Assembly (NCBI GenBank): GCA_944393405.1
Contig: CALYAC010000002.1
Coordinates: 1 to 64,000 of the forward strand
Length of the DNA: 64,000 nt
DNA from: an uncultured Clostridia bacterium
Lineage (GTDB): Bacteria; Bacillota_A; Clostridia; TANB77; CAG-508
Direction of reading: 5' to 3'
Below the pieces are notes generated by a model. It worked only from the letters and a program-made list of their open reading frames with translations, ran no database searches and had not been told where the DNA came from. The stretch's first letter is position 1; the number at the start of each line of letters is the position of its first letter. This document shows positions 16,760 to 27,208 of this stretch, in pieces. A program made the position numbers and the translations under genes.

Positions 16760-19084
16760 CTATTTTCCTCCTTTCTCATTTAATTCATCTTCAGATAGTT
16801 GTGATAATGCTATTTGTCTATATGTCTCATTATTCTTCATTAATTCTTCATGTGTTCCCTGTCCTACTATTTTTCCTTCTTCTAATACAATTATTTTATC
16901 TGCATTTAAAATTGTACTAATTCTTTGTGCAACTATAATTACTGTTTTATTTTCTGTCTTTTCTGCCAAAGCTTCTCTTAGTTTGCTATCAGTCTTAAAG
17001 TCTAATGCTGAAAAACTATCATCAAATATAAATATTTCTGGATCCTTTGCTATTGCCCTAGCTATAGATAAACGTTGTTTTTGACCTCCAGACACATTGC
17101 TTCCTCCTTGAGCTATAGGATCTTTATATTTTTGTTCCTTTCCTTCTATAAATTCTGTAGCTTGTGCAATCTCTGCTGCAACCTCCATTTGCTTATCTGG
17201 CATATTTTCATCTGAATATTTAATATTAGATTCAATAGTACCAGAGAACAATACACCTTTTTGTGGTACAAATCCTATAATATCTCTTAGGTCTTTTTGT
17301 GGTACATCTTTAACATTTACACCATCTACTAAAAGTTCTCCACCTGTAACATCATAAAATCTTGGTATTAAATTAATTACAGTTGATTTTCCACTTCCTG
17401 TACTACCAATAAGTGCAGTAGTTTTACCTGGTTCTGCTGTAAAATTAATGTCTTCTAATATTTCTGTATCAGCATCTGGATATCTAAATGAAACATTCTT
17501 AAATTCTACTAATCCTTTTTTATCTGGATTAAATTTCTTAGTTTCATCTTTATCTTTTATACTTGGCTCAGTATCTATAACTTCATTAATACGTCTTGCT
17601 GAAACGGCTGCTCTTGGAAGTAAAATTGAAATTACTGAAATCATTAAGAACGCCATAACAATTTGCATAGTATATTGTATAAATGCCATCATATCTCCAA
17701 CTTGTAATGTTCCACTATCTACATTATGAGCTCCTACCCATACAATTAAAACTGTAATAGAACTCATTATAAACATTAAAAGTGGCATCATCATAGACAT
17801 AGCTCTATTTACAAAAATATTTGTTTTCATTAATATACTATTTGAATCACCAAAACGTTTTTCTTCCTTCTTTTCTTTATTAAAAGCTCTTATTACTGGT
17901 AGTCCTGTTAAAATTTCTCTTGAAACTTGATTTAATTTATCTATTAAATCTTGCAATCTCTTAAATTTAGGCATTGCGACAATAAATAAAGTTCCTACTA
18001 CAAATAATATTGCAAGTATTGCTACTCCTACAATCCAAGCCATTGCATTGTTACTTGTTGTTAGTACCTTTATAAATCCTCCAATACCAATAATTGGAGC
18101 ATATACAACTACTCTAAACAAAAATGTTATAAGTTGTTGTATTTGTTGTATATCATTTGTACTACGTGTTATAAGAGAGGCTGTTGAGAATTCTCTTAAT
18201 TCTGCAGTTGAAAAACTTAATACTTTTCTAAATACTTTATCTCTTAAAGTTCTTCCAAGTGTTGCTGCAATTCTTGAAGATAAAAGCATAATAAGTACAG
18301 CTGATATCATACTTATTAAAGCTACTCCTAACATCTGTAATCCTGATGTTAGAATATAATTATTTTGTAGTTTATCAGTATCTACACCTAAGTCGATATA
18401 TACTTCTTTTACAGCACTAATTGCAGCTTGGCTTTTAATAGAATCAGACATTTGTGATACATAACCTGTAAATTGCTCTAAGACGCTTTGTAATTTATCT
18501 TCTGGAATTTCTTTTAATACATCCATTATATCTTTTTCAGATAAACTATTTTTGTATTCTTTAATCATTTTTTCTGATGTAGCCATTTGTGATGTTGCTT
18601 CATTTTTATTCATATTGTCTGACATATTTTGCATCATCTGATCTTTGATTTGTTTTGCTGTTTCCTCATTAGTAACTGCATTATATTCGATAAGTGGTGT
18701 TACTAATATATTTTCTAAACTATTTAGTTTTTCTTCATCAATATCTTTTAGGATATATAGGTTATTTTCTTCAATATTATAATCTTTTCCTAAATATTTT
18801 TTGATGATTTTTTCTTGATGAGAATTAGGATTACTTTTAACTAATTCGTAATTTTCTAAAATTTTATCATCTTCATCTGAAAATAATAAAATATCTTCCA
18901 TCATTTCTTCATTCATTACTTCTGGTACTACTTCTTCTATTCCACCATATTGTATGCCGACATTAACAATCTTAGATGTATAATCTGGTAGAGCTAAATC
19001 AGTTGTAGCTTGAATACATAATAAAATAACAACTATTAATACTGTAACCCATGATTTTTTTAGATTCTTTAAGACTTTTAGCAT
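16760..19084 (-). CDS. Heterodimeric ABC exporter subunit (degenerate NBD), pair 1
   Basis: A 774-residue half transporter and first gene of the pair. Between helix 1 (about 13-31) and helix 2 (about 245) is an extracytoplasmic insert of roughly 200 residues. It is charged and predicted helical (KNEATSQMATSEKMIKEYKN, LQSVLEQFTGYVSQMSDSIK), making the protein about 190 residues longer than a standard half transporter. The ATPase domain has Walker A GSTGSGKST, canonical signature NVSGGQKQRL, and Walker B IFIFDDSFSA. The catalytic Glu is replaced by Asp, as in the inactive site of heterodimeric exporters. Substrate unknown. Confidence 0.93.
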   Translation of the reverse strand: MLKVLKNLKKSWVTVLIVVILLCIQATTDLALPDYTSKIVNVGIQYGGIEEVVPEVMNEEMMEDILLFSDEDDKILENYELVKSNPNSHQEKIIKKYLGKDYNIEENNLYILKDIDEEKLNSLENILVTPLIEYNAVTNEETAKQIKDQMMQNMSDNMNKNEATSQMATSEKMIKEYKNSLSEKDIMDVLKEIPEDKLQSVLEQFTGYVSQMSDSIKSQAAISAVKEVYIDLGVDTDKLQNNYILTSGLQMLGVALISMISAVLIMLLSSRIAATLGRTLRDKVFRKVLSFSTAELREFSTASLITRSTNDIQQIQQLITFLFRVVVYAPIIGIGGFIKVLTTSNNAMAWIVGVAILAILFVVGTLFIVAMPKFKRLQDLIDKLNQVSREILTGLPVIRAFNKEKKEEKRFGDSNSILMKTNIFVNRAMSMMMPLLMFIMSSITVLIVWVGAHNVDSGTLQVGDMMAFIQYTMQIVMAFLMISVISILLPRAAVSARRINEVIDTEPSIKDKDETKKFNPDKKGLVEFKNVSFRYPDADTEILEDINFTAEPGKTTALIGSTGSGKSTVINLIPRFYDVTGGELLVDGVNVKDVPQKDLRDIIGFVPQKGVLFSGTIESNIKYSDENMPDKQMEVAAEIAQATEFIEGKEQKYKDPIAQGGSNVSGGQKQRLSIARAIAKDPEIFIFDDSFSALDFKTDSKLREALAEKTENKTVIIVAQRISTILNADKIIVLEEGKIVGQGTHEELMKNNETYRQIALSQLSEDELNEKGGK

Positions 19085-19279
19085 ATTTCCTCCTTTTATT
19101 AAATTTAAATAATTTTCGTTTTTATATAAATGTTTATTTTAATTGCAGTTATATATTATACTTCTTTTTTCAATTTCTGTCAATTAGTTTGTATCCTAAC
19201 TTTTGTGAATTTTTTGTGAACTAATCTTTTTTCTATATATATAAGTATATTCTATTTATAATACAATAAACAAAAAAAT

Positions 19280-19306
19280 AAAATCCCCCTTTTTTAGGGA
19301 GATTTT
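19280..19306 (-). terminator. Terminator after the A2M-like gene
   Basis: On the minus strand AAAATCTCCCT pairs with AGGGGGATTTT (one wobble pair) and is followed by a T-rich tract. Confidence 0.7.
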
Positions 19307-19321
19307 ATTTTTTATGTTATC

Positions 19322-22300
19322 TTAGTCATTAACTTCTATTTTTATTGGCATTGATTTTCCTTCTACTTGTGGATTATAGTAATCATATGCTTTAACCGCA
19401 AGTCCCGTAATATTTACTGGATAAGATGCTCTAAATTCTAAATCTAAATCTAAAAGCTGACTTACTTCAAAATCTCGTAAATATAGATTTATACTTGTAT
19501 ATGATGTTTCATATTTTTCAATTTTTCCATCATTTTCTAGTTTCATCAAACTTTCTTCTATTACAGTAAATCCTTGTGGTATAGATATTGTTACCATTCC
19601 ATTATAGATTCTATCTTCTCCATTATTTATAAGTTTTATATTTGTTTTTAGAATATCATTTATATTTAGCTTATTAGTATTTACTGATGTACTAATATCA
19701 ATATTATCTTCAGAAGTTTCCACCTTTTCATATGGTACATAATATTCTTCTACAACTTCATAATATGCACTTCCGCTTTCTATATCTATATTTAATTTAT
19801 TTTCTTTTCCAAGATTTGAGAATGTTAATTCATAATATTCTAATGGATTATCATTAATCTCTATTTTTTGTTCTTCTGAATTAATTCTTACTGTTATTGT
19901 TTGATTATCTAATTTGCTTTTATCATTACATTCATTTAATGCTTTAAGTGATAAAATAGTTGCTTGTGTAGAATTCCATGTACCATCCACGTCTTTGTTA
20001 CTAATTAAATAATTTATTAATAATTTATTAGTATTTTCATTTTCTGAAGTTTTTGATAATGCCATTGAAGTCAATGCTGTAGTTTGATTTGTTTGAGCAT
20101 AACCTCTTGCTCCATAATAATCTGTAATATTTGCTGTAATATACGCTTTATCATCTTCTATATTTATGTTGCTTATTAATCTTTCTATAACATCTTTTAC
20201 TTCTTTATCATCAACATTAGCAAGGGCATTAGCAATTAATGCTAAAGTATAATTATCATCAACTTTATCTAAATTATTTTTCAAATAATCTATCGATTTT
20301 GACAAGTTACTATTATTTGGATCACTTTCTGAAAGAGCCCAAATTATATATGCATTTAATGCTAATTCTTCTCTACTTCCTACTATACTTGTAGAATATC
20401 CTGTTATTTTAAATGAACCATCAATATTTTGTTTTTCATATAGGAATTTATTCATATCATTTATAACTGATTCATCAACACTATATACTTCTTTTAAATC
20501 AGTTAATTCCATCAGACCATATGCAGTTAAAACTGTTTCTGCAGGAGATTTTCCATATAGTGAATATCCTCCATCTTCACCTTTTACTTCATATGTTAAC
20601 AATTTCTGATATCCAGATGAAATATATTCTAGTGCCTTATTCTTTATTTCTTCATCAACAATTTGATTGTCTTGCATATATTTTAAAGCTAAGATATTTG
20701 GATATAAACTTGATGATACTTGTTCAAAACATCCTGAAGGCATTTTAAATATATTTTCCATTCCTTCTACATTTTGTGCCATTGGACTTGCATAGATTTT
20801 AACTTTTGCAGAAGCTGAATTTTCTACTATATCCTCTAATATTAAAATATCTTCTGATATATCGTCATCTAAATTTCCTGTTGAAACTACTTTTTCTACT
20901 TTATATCCTTTAGGTGATATACTTAATTCTTTCTCCACAATATCTGTTAGAGAATTACTTGTAGCTTCTACTCTAAATTTATGGTTTCCACTTTCTTTTA
21001 CTACTATTGGCACATATATCAATTTTGTTTCTTTTGCATTAATTGTCACATTATATTCGTTTTCTTCTTTTAAATCAAACCAATTATCTTCTTGAATTTT
21101 TAAAGTTGTAGTAATTGTACTATCTGTATAATTATAAACAGTTACTGGTATGCTGATTTCATCATCTTTTACTAAGTTTGTTGGTAATTCAAAGTCAACA
21201 AAAAATTCTTTAAATACCTTTACATTATCCATCATTCCATATCCAACTTTTCCATCTTTCGTATTTCCTACTACTTGAATAGTCCATGTTGTGATATTAT
21301 CACTTAATTCTAAATCTAATGTTGCATTTCCATTTGTTGTTACAAGCTCTGGAACAAAGCACATACTTTCTAAAAATATATTTCTAACATTATCATCAAC
21401 TACTGTTTCTGTTGTATCTACATTACTCATATTATCTTCTATAGAATTTGTTTCATCATTATTATCTACTTTTGAAGAATTTGTAGTTTTATCAAAACCA
21501 TCAAATATTGATGAAAAATCAAATAAACTACCACTTTGAGTTCCCATAACACCATCAGTAGCACTAGTACCATCAGCAGTTTTATCAAAAAGTGAATCTA
21601 CCGTATCAGGACCATTATCAAAGTAGTCTGTACTTATTTCAGCACCATCATATAATAAAGAATCAGAATATGAGTTTAACGCTCTAACTATTAATACAAA
21701 AATCGTAAATGCACCTATAGCTGCTAAGATAATTATTACTTTTTTGTTTATTTCTTTCTTTGTTTCCTCATTTACCTTATTTTCTTTTCCTCTATTAAAT
21801 AAATAATTAAATACATATATGCATACTAGCATTACAGTATAGCTTAAATAATCTGCATCAGTAATTTCATTTAATAATATTCCTATAATTATAGCTAATG
21901 CAGCTGCTCCTATATATTTTGCAATAGAAATTGTTTCTTTTCTCATTTTAGCTATAATTTTTGAATGTTTTTTCTTTCTAGTATCATCTATCTTAAAAGC
22001 TACTATTAATCCTAGTAAAATAACAACTATTACACAAAGTATTACTGTTATATCTATATCTAATTCATATAATAAACCATTACATAAATATATTAAGATA
22101 AGTGATATTATATAATATATTGATGTTTTATATATATATTTATTTATTTTTGAAACCCATAGCACATAGGTTGTTATACTTGCAGCCACTAATAAAATTA
22201 GTAACGCTAAGCCTCCTCTTATATAAAAATCAAAAAGTCCAGATAGCAAAAATTCTATAAACATTGCAAGAATTTGAGTATATACTAATACATTTGCAGC

Positions 22301-24298
22301 ATGTTTTAAAAATTCTCTGAATTTAGAAAATTTAATAATACAATAAACCACTACTATAAGCAGAATTATAATAACTAAAATAGTTGCATTTCTTATTGCA
22401 TAAAATTCTGTATCAGTATCTCTTATTGATGTTTCTGAAATATTTATATCTCTATCGCCTTGTTTTAACAATAATCCCATCATTGTTTGTTCTGACTCAT
22501 CATCAACTATACATGAATATAATGTTGCTGCATCTAAGTCATTTGAAAATTCTATATCTGATAGTGCAAGTTTAATATTGTCTATTGAAATATCATTATT
22601 AGCTAATTCTAATATAGAGTTATCTAACATACTAACTAATAATGCACTATCTACATTACTATTTGTTTCATCTTTTGTATCAAAAGTTATTTTTATGTTA
22701 TCTCCTGGTCTATATTCTTCTTTATCAGTACTTATATTAATATTTAATGCTTTTGTTGGTTTAATAAATATTGTTCTTTTATATGAATCTTTTTCATTTG
22801 CATTTTTTTGTGTAACATATATATCTATTAATCCATAATTATCTTCTAGATTAACCGTTGTTTCTTCTGAATCAGTACTTATCATTTTTAATAATTTATC
22901 ATTTTTAAATAAATATATGTTTTTTGTACCAGCTTCTCTTAATGAAGACATTTTAATCTTTATATCTTCTCCTTGGTTATATTTTACTTTATCAGTAGAA
23001 ACCACAATATTTTTTGATACAGTGGAGAAATAGATTTCTTTATTTACTTTATCTCCATTCATATTTTCAGCTTCTACATTAAAAGTTTTATTCTTTGAAC
23101 TAGTATTTCTATAATTAGATGAACTTGAAGATAATAAGTCAGCATCTATAACGAATCTACCTATTCCATTTTCATCAGTTGCTACTTGTTTTACAAACTC
23201 ACCAGAAGAAACAGTTAGATATGTTTTTACTGGTGTTCCATCAGCTTCTTTTGTGAATACATATACTTCATTTTGTATTCCTTCTACTAATCCTCCATAT
23301 TCTGGTAGAAATTCTATTTCAAATATATCTGTACCAGCTGAAAAGCTTGTTGTTTCTTCTACATAATAATTAGAAGTATCTACTGCTTCTGCTTTTACTG
23401 TATATGATTTTGCCTCACTAATTTTATATTCTAATTTTGCATTTCCATCTTTATCTGCTTTTACTGTATCAATTTTTTTATCATCAATATACACGGTAAA
23501 TTCTGTATCAGCTGCTGGTTCTCCAAAGAAATATTTAGCATTTAAATTAATTGTCGCTGTGTCTCCAACTAAATAACTTTCTTTATCTAAATCTATTGTC
23601 ACATCATATTTAGGTGTTACATAAGGATTTACTTTAAATTCTTTAGTTGTAGAGTTTGTATTAGTTGTTACTACCAGCTTATAAATTCCACTATTTAATT
23701 CATTAGCTAAAGTAAATTTACCACTTATTATTCCATATTCAGATGTTTTTACATTTTCATTATATACTTTATTGTCATTTCCATCAAAAATACTAACATT
23801 AACATCTTTTGTAATTGGTGTGTCATTATCTTTACTTGTTAATAAAGCTCTAAAGTTAACTTCATCTCCTGGTTTATATATTCCTTTGTCCATTGTAATA
23901 GTAATATTTTCTTGTTTTCCATCTGTAATATATATTTCTTTTTGTACAGTATCTTTTCCTGCTTTACTTGATACTTTCGCTTCTATATAATAGTTACCTT
24001 GCTCTACCTCTGGAATACTTAATGTAGCATTACTACCATCATATGAAACTTCCACATCTTTTACTTTTTTTCTGTTTGAATCTAAAAGTTTAATTTTTGT
24101 CTTTGATTCTATTTCTGCTCCATTTTCTTGAGCTATAACAGAAACAAATAAATCACTATTTGTAAATGCTTTTTCTGATGTACTTATTTTAATTGTTTGT
24201 TCCCCAGTTACAATCGCTTTATATATATTGTAACCTGCAACTATTATTAATACTATGAAAACAGCTATAAGCAAATAGTTTACTATTTTTTTCTTCAT
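19322..24298 (-). CDS. Giant alpha-2-macroglobulin-like thioester protein with an internal 8-helix membrane domain
   Basis: 1658 residues. Order: N-terminal membrane anchor (about 7-28); macroglobulin-like beta domains (about 35-630, with MDKGIYKPGDEVNFRALLTS and DKESYLVGDTATI, the MG2 type); eight membrane helices (about 637-872); an acidic Ser/Asn/Thr-rich linker (about 880-965); an A2M core domain (ITTWTIQVVGNTKDG, near 1020); a thioester domain with GCFEQ (Cys1190, Gln1193) and an alpha-toroid (to about 1480); and a receptor-binding-like end. In known A2M proteins the Cys-Gln thioester covalently traps attacking proteases; here it would face outward. Positive loops after helices 1, 3, 5 and 7 fit cytoplasmic sides, so both halves are outside. 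No pbpC neighbour. The embedded membrane block is unusual. Confidence 0.88.
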   Translation of the reverse strand: MKKKIVNYLLIAVFIVLIIVAGYNIYKAIVTGEQTIKISTSEKAFTNSDLFVSVIAQENGAEIESKTKIKLLDSNRKKVKDVEVSYDGSNATLSIPEVEQGNYYIEAKVSSKAGKDTVQKEIYITDGKQENITITMDKGIYKPGDEVNFRALLTSKDNDTPITKDVNVSIFDGNDNKVYNENVKTSEYGIISGKFTLANELNSGIYKLVVTTNTNSTTKEFKVNPYVTPKYDVTIDLDKESYLVGDTATINLNAKYFFGEPAADTEFTVYIDDKKIDTVKADKDGNAKLEYKISEAKSYTVKAEAVDTSNYYVEETTSFSAGTDIFEIEFLPEYGGLVEGIQNEVYVFTKEADGTPVKTYLTVSSGEFVKQVATDENGIGRFVIDADLLSSSSSNYRNTSSKNKTFNVEAENMNGDKVNKEIYFSTVSKNIVVSTDKVKYNQGEDIKIKMSSLREAGTKNIYLFKNDKLLKMISTDSEETTVNLEDNYGLIDIYVTQKNANEKDSYKRTIFIKPTKALNINISTDKEEYRPGDNIKITFDTKDETNSNVDSALLVSMLDNSILELANNDISIDNIKLALSDIEFSNDLDAATLYSCIVDDESEQTMMGLLLKQGDRDINISETSIRDTDTEFYAIRNATILVIIILLIVVVYCIIKFSKFREFLKHAANVLVYTQILAMFIEFLLSGLFDFYIRGGLALLILLVAASITTYVLWVSKINKYIYKTSIYYIISLILIYLCNGLLYELDIDITVILCVIVVILLGLIVAFKIDDTRKKKHSKIIAKMRKETISIAKYIGAAALAIIIGILLNEITDADYLSYTVMLVCIYVFNYLFNRGKENKVNEETKKEINKKVIIILAAIGAFTIFVLIVRALNSYSDSLLYDGAEISTDYFDNGPDTVDSLFDKTADGTSATDGVMGTQSGSLFDFSSIFDGFDKTTNSSKVDNNDETNSIEDNMSNVDTTETVVDDNVRNIFLESMCFVPELVTTNGNATLDLELSDNITTWTIQVVGNTKDGKVGYGMMDNVKVFKEFFVDFELPTNLVKDDEISIPVTVYNYTDSTITTTLKIQEDNWFDLKEENEYNVTINAKETKLIYVPIVVKESGNHKFRVEATSNSLTDIVEKELSISPKGYKVEKVVSTGNLDDDISEDILILEDIVENSASAKVKIYASPMAQNVEGMENIFKMPSGCFEQVSSSLYPNILALKYMQDNQIVDEEIKNKALEYISSGYQKLLTYEVKGEDGGYSLYGKSPAETVLTAYGLMELTDLKEVYSVDESVINDMNKFLYEKQNIDGSFKITGYSTSIVGSREELALNAYIIWALSESDPNNSNLSKSIDYLKNNLDKVDDNYTLALIANALANVDDKEVKDVIERLISNINIEDDKAYITANITDYYGARGYAQTNQTTALTSMALSKTSENENTNKLLINYLISNKDVDGTWNSTQATILSLKALNECNDKSKLDNQTITVRINSEEQKIEINDNPLEYYELTFSNLGKENKLNIDIESGSAYYEVVEEYYVPYEKVETSEDNIDISTSVNTNKLNINDILKTNIKLINNGEDRIYNGMVTISIPQGFTVIEESLMKLENDGKIEKYETSYTSINLYLRDFEVSQLLDLDLEFRASYPVNITGLAVKAYDYYNPQVEGKSMPIKIEVND

Positions 24299-24378
24299 TT
24301 TAATTCCCCTTTCTTTAGTATATATACTTAACTATATCGTAACAAACCCAAAAAAACAATACATAAATTTATTTTTCT

Positions 24379-24411
24379 GTAATATTTTGTAATATTATGA
24401 TATAATATTAC
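24379..24411. promoter_or_regulatory. Inverted repeat in the divergent A2M / pseudouridine synthase promoter region
   Basis: GTAATATTAT and ATAATATTAC form a perfect 10-bp inverted repeat around GAT (24389-24411). A third copy of TGTAATATT lies just to its left (24379-24387). On the plus strand the repeat contains TATAAT. Three copies of one half-site between divergent genes suggest an operator, though the region is AT-rich and no regulator is encoded next to it. Confidence 0.45.
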
Positions 24412-24461
24412 ATATTTAGCTAAATTATACGATAAATTTTTATGAATTTTGGAGAAAATTG

Positions 24462-25325
24462 ATGCAAACTTTAATTGTAAATAATAAAAAATTTGATGGA
24501 AAACTTTTATCTGATTTTCTATATTTTAATTTTAATGGACTTACCAAAAATACTCTATATAAAGCATTAAGAAAAAAAGATATTAGAATAAACGATATAA
24601 AAATTAATGAAGATAAAAAAGTTTATCTTGGTGATAGCATAACAGTATATATTATAGATGATTTATTGTTTAAAAATATTAAAATAGAAAAAATATATGA
24701 AGATGAAAATATTTTAATAGTAAATAAACCTAATAATATTGAAGTTACTGGTAATAATTCCTTATCAAGTATATTAGAAAAAGAATATCCATTTATAAAA
24801 CCTTGTCATAGACTTGATCGAAATACATTTGGTTTAATTCTTTTTGCAAAAAATGACTCTGCTTTAAATATTTTGCTAGATAAATTTAAAAAACATGAAA
24901 TAGAAAAGCATTATTTAGCAAGAGTATATGGAATTGTAAGAAAAAATTCAGAAAGATTAAATTCATATCTATTTAAAGATAATAAAAAATCTTTAGTATA
25001 TATTTCAGATATACCAAAAAAAGGTTATGTTCCTATAGAAACATCTTATACACTTTTAGAAAAAAATAGTAAAGAAAATTACAGTATATTAGATATTGAA
25101 TTACATACTGGAAAAACTCATCAGATTAGAGCTCATTTAGCTCATATAGGATATCCAATAATTGGTGATGGAAAATACGGAAATAATGAAATTAACAAGA
25201 AATTTAAATCTAAATCTCAACAATTATGTAGTTATATTATAAAATTTAATTTTAAAACAGATTCTGGAATTCTTAATTATTTAAAAAATAAAAAAATAAT
25301 GTTACAAAAAGAGCATATCTTTTAA
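24462..25325 (+). CDS. RluA-family rRNA/tRNA pseudouridine synthase
   Basis: Converts specific uridines to pseudouridine in structured RNA. The N-terminal S4-like RNA-binding part (about 8-65, with SDFLYFNFNGLTKNTLYKAL) is followed by the catalytic domain with HRLDRNTFGLILFAKN. Asp of RLD is the expected nucleophile; the family more often reads HRLDxxTSG, so Phe replaces Ser here. C-terminal motifs LHTGKTHQIRAHLAHIGYPI and GDGKYG are typical. A TTG at 24459 precedes the ATG, but GGAG at 24451-24454 fits the ATG at 24462. Which RNA position is modified cannot be read from the sequence. Confidence 0.93.
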   Translation: MQTLIVNNKKFDGKLLSDFLYFNFNGLTKNTLYKALRKKDIRINDIKINEDKKVYLGDSITVYIIDDLLFKNIKIEKIYEDENILIVNKPNNIEVTGNNSLSSILEKEYPFIKPCHRLDRNTFGLILFAKNDSALNILLDKFKKHEIEKHYLARVYGIVRKNSERLNSYLFKDNKKSLVYISDIPKKGYVPIETSYTLLEKNSKENYSILDIELHTGKTHQIRAHLAHIGYPIIGDGKYGNNEINKKFKSKSQQLCSYIIKFNFKTDSGILNYLKNKKIMLQKEHIF

Positions 25326-25344
25326 AAAAAGATATGCTCTTTTT
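25306..25344. terminator. Bidirectional terminator between the pseudouridine synthase gene and ftsH
   Basis: Perfect 17-bp inverted repeat AAAAAGAGCATATCTTT / AAAGATATGCTCTTTTT. It overlaps the end of the plus-strand gene and gives T-runs in both directions between convergent genes. Confidence 0.9.
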
Positions 25345-25373
25345 ATTATTAATTTTCTTACTTCACACATTCT

Positions 25374-27185
25374 TTATTTTATTAACTCTTGGAATTCGTC
25401 TGCTGAAATAACTTCTCTTTCTAATAATGCATTTGCTACTCTATCTAACTTTTCTCTATTTTCACGAATTAATTGTTGAGCTGTATTATATGCATTATCT
25501 AATAATACTTTTACTTCTGCACCTATTGCGTCACCAAATTTGTCACCTAATAATTGTAATTCATATGGATCTTGTTCTGTATTTATTGAAATAGGACCTA
25601 AAGTTTCACTCATTCCGTATTTAGTAATCATATCTTTTGCAATATTTGTTGCTACTTCAATATCATTACTTGCTCCTGTAGAAATATCATTAAGTACTAT
25701 TTTTTCAGCTGCTCTTCCTCCCATTAATGCTACCAATTTTTCTTGCATTTCAGTCTTAGATATATAACATTTATCTTCATCTGATTTGTACATTGTATAA
25801 CCACCAGCAACTCCTCTTGGGATTATTGATACTTCTTTTACACCCTTTTGAGTTTCCAATGTAGAACTTACAATAGCATGTCCTGCTTCATGATATGCTG
25901 TTAATTTTTTATCTTTTTCTGATATAACTCTACTTTGTTTTTCAAGTCCTACTGTTACTTTCTTTACAGCATCTTCTATATCTTTATTTGTTATAGATAA
26001 ATTACCATTTATTGTAGCTATAATTGCTGCCTCATTTAATATGTTTGCCAAATCTGCTCCTGTAAATCCTGCTGTATCCTCTGCAATACTTTTTAAGTTA
26101 ACATCATCTGCAAATTTTTTCTCTTTTGCATGAATTTTAAGAATTGCTTCTCTTCCTCTTAAATCTGGAAGTCCTATTGTTATTCTTCTATCAAACCTTC
26201 CTGGTCTTAATAAAGCTTTATCAAGCATTTCTGGTCTATTTGTTGCAGCTAATACTATAATAGTTTCATCTGTGTCAAAACCATCCATTTCAACTAATAA
26301 TTGATTTAGTGTTTGATTATTTTCTGATTCTGCTCCACCATTACTATTTCTTCTAGAACCTATTGCATCTATTTCATCTATGAATATGATACAAGGAGAT
26401 ATTTTTTTTGCTTTTTCAAACAATTTTCTTACTCTTGAAGCTCCAAGACCTGCAAACATTTCAATAAATTCTGATCCACTCATTGAGATAAATGGTACAT
26501 TTGCTTCTCCTGCAATTGCTTTTGCTATTAATGTTTTACCAGTTCCAGGCTGTCCACATAACAATACTCCTCTAGGAATTTTTGCTCCCATTTTATTAAA
26601 TCTCTCTGGATTTTTTAAGAAATCAACAATCTCAATCATTTCATGTTTTTCTTCATCTAATCCAGCAACATCATCAAAAGTCATTTTTGATTTTGTTGTT
26701 TCACTATCATAGACCTTTCCTTTATCTCCTAATCCTTGCATTTTAAAGAACATAATTATTAAAATTACTAAAAGTATTGTAGGTAATAGTGAAAATAATG
26801 TAGAAGAAACTTTTACAAATACATTAGTAGGTTTTTGTATAAAATTTATATAGTTTCCATCTTCAGCTTTTTGTTGTATTAACTCAACAAAAGCTTGTGT
26901 ACTTGGAATTAATACATTTTTTTCTTCTTCCTCATTTTTTATTTTTACTTTTGCTGTTGTACTTCCAGCAGTCATCTCTATTTTTTCTACATTTCCTTCA
27001 TCAACTTGTTTAATAAGCTCTGTATATGCCATTTCGTTTTCATCTAATTGTTCTTCATTATTGTTGTTTTTATTAGATGTATAATATAAAAATCCTCCTA
27101 TGGCAAATAATAATATTAATAAGATTGCAAGTATAATGTATTGTTTTTGTTTATTTTTGTCATTGTTTTTTTGTTTTTCTTCCAT
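25374..27185 (-). CDS. ftsH: ATP-dependent membrane zinc protease FtsH
   Basis: Membrane-anchored AAA+ protease that removes damaged or regulatory membrane proteins. 603 residues: helix 1 (about 15-33), an extracytoplasmic domain, helix 2 (about 128-147), then the AAA domain with Walker A GQPGTGKT, pore loop MFAGLGASRVR (usually FVGVGASRVR), Walker B CIIFIDEIDAI, second region ATNRPEMLDKALLRPGRFDR, and the zinc site HEAGH. The end lacks the long C-terminal tail of some homologues. It is last of the cysS / DUF1189-like / ftsH run on the minus strand, 23 bases after the DUF1189-like gene. Confidence 0.97.
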   Translation of the reverse strand: MEEKQKNNDKNKQKQYIILAILLILLFAIGGFLYYTSNKNNNNEEQLDENEMAYTELIKQVDEGNVEKIEMTAGSTTAKVKIKNEEEEKNVLIPSTQAFVELIQQKAEDGNYINFIQKPTNVFVKVSSTLFSLLPTILLVILIIMFFKMQGLGDKGKVYDSETTKSKMTFDDVAGLDEEKHEMIEIVDFLKNPERFNKMGAKIPRGVLLCGQPGTGKTLIAKAIAGEANVPFISMSGSEFIEMFAGLGASRVRKLFEKAKKISPCIIFIDEIDAIGSRRNSNGGAESENNQTLNQLLVEMDGFDTDETIIVLAATNRPEMLDKALLRPGRFDRRITIGLPDLRGREAILKIHAKEKKFADDVNLKSIAEDTAGFTGADLANILNEAAIIATINGNLSITNKDIEDAVKKVTVGLEKQSRVISEKDKKLTAYHEAGHAIVSSTLETQKGVKEVSIIPRGVAGGYTMYKSDEDKCYISKTEMQEKLVALMGGRAAEKIVLNDISTGASNDIEVATNIAKDMITKYGMSETLGPISINTEQDPYELQLLGDKFGDAIGAEVKVLLDNAYNTAQQLIRENREKLDRVANALLEREVISADEFQELIK

Positions 27186-27208
27186 TAATCTGCTCCCTTC
27201 TTCTCTCC

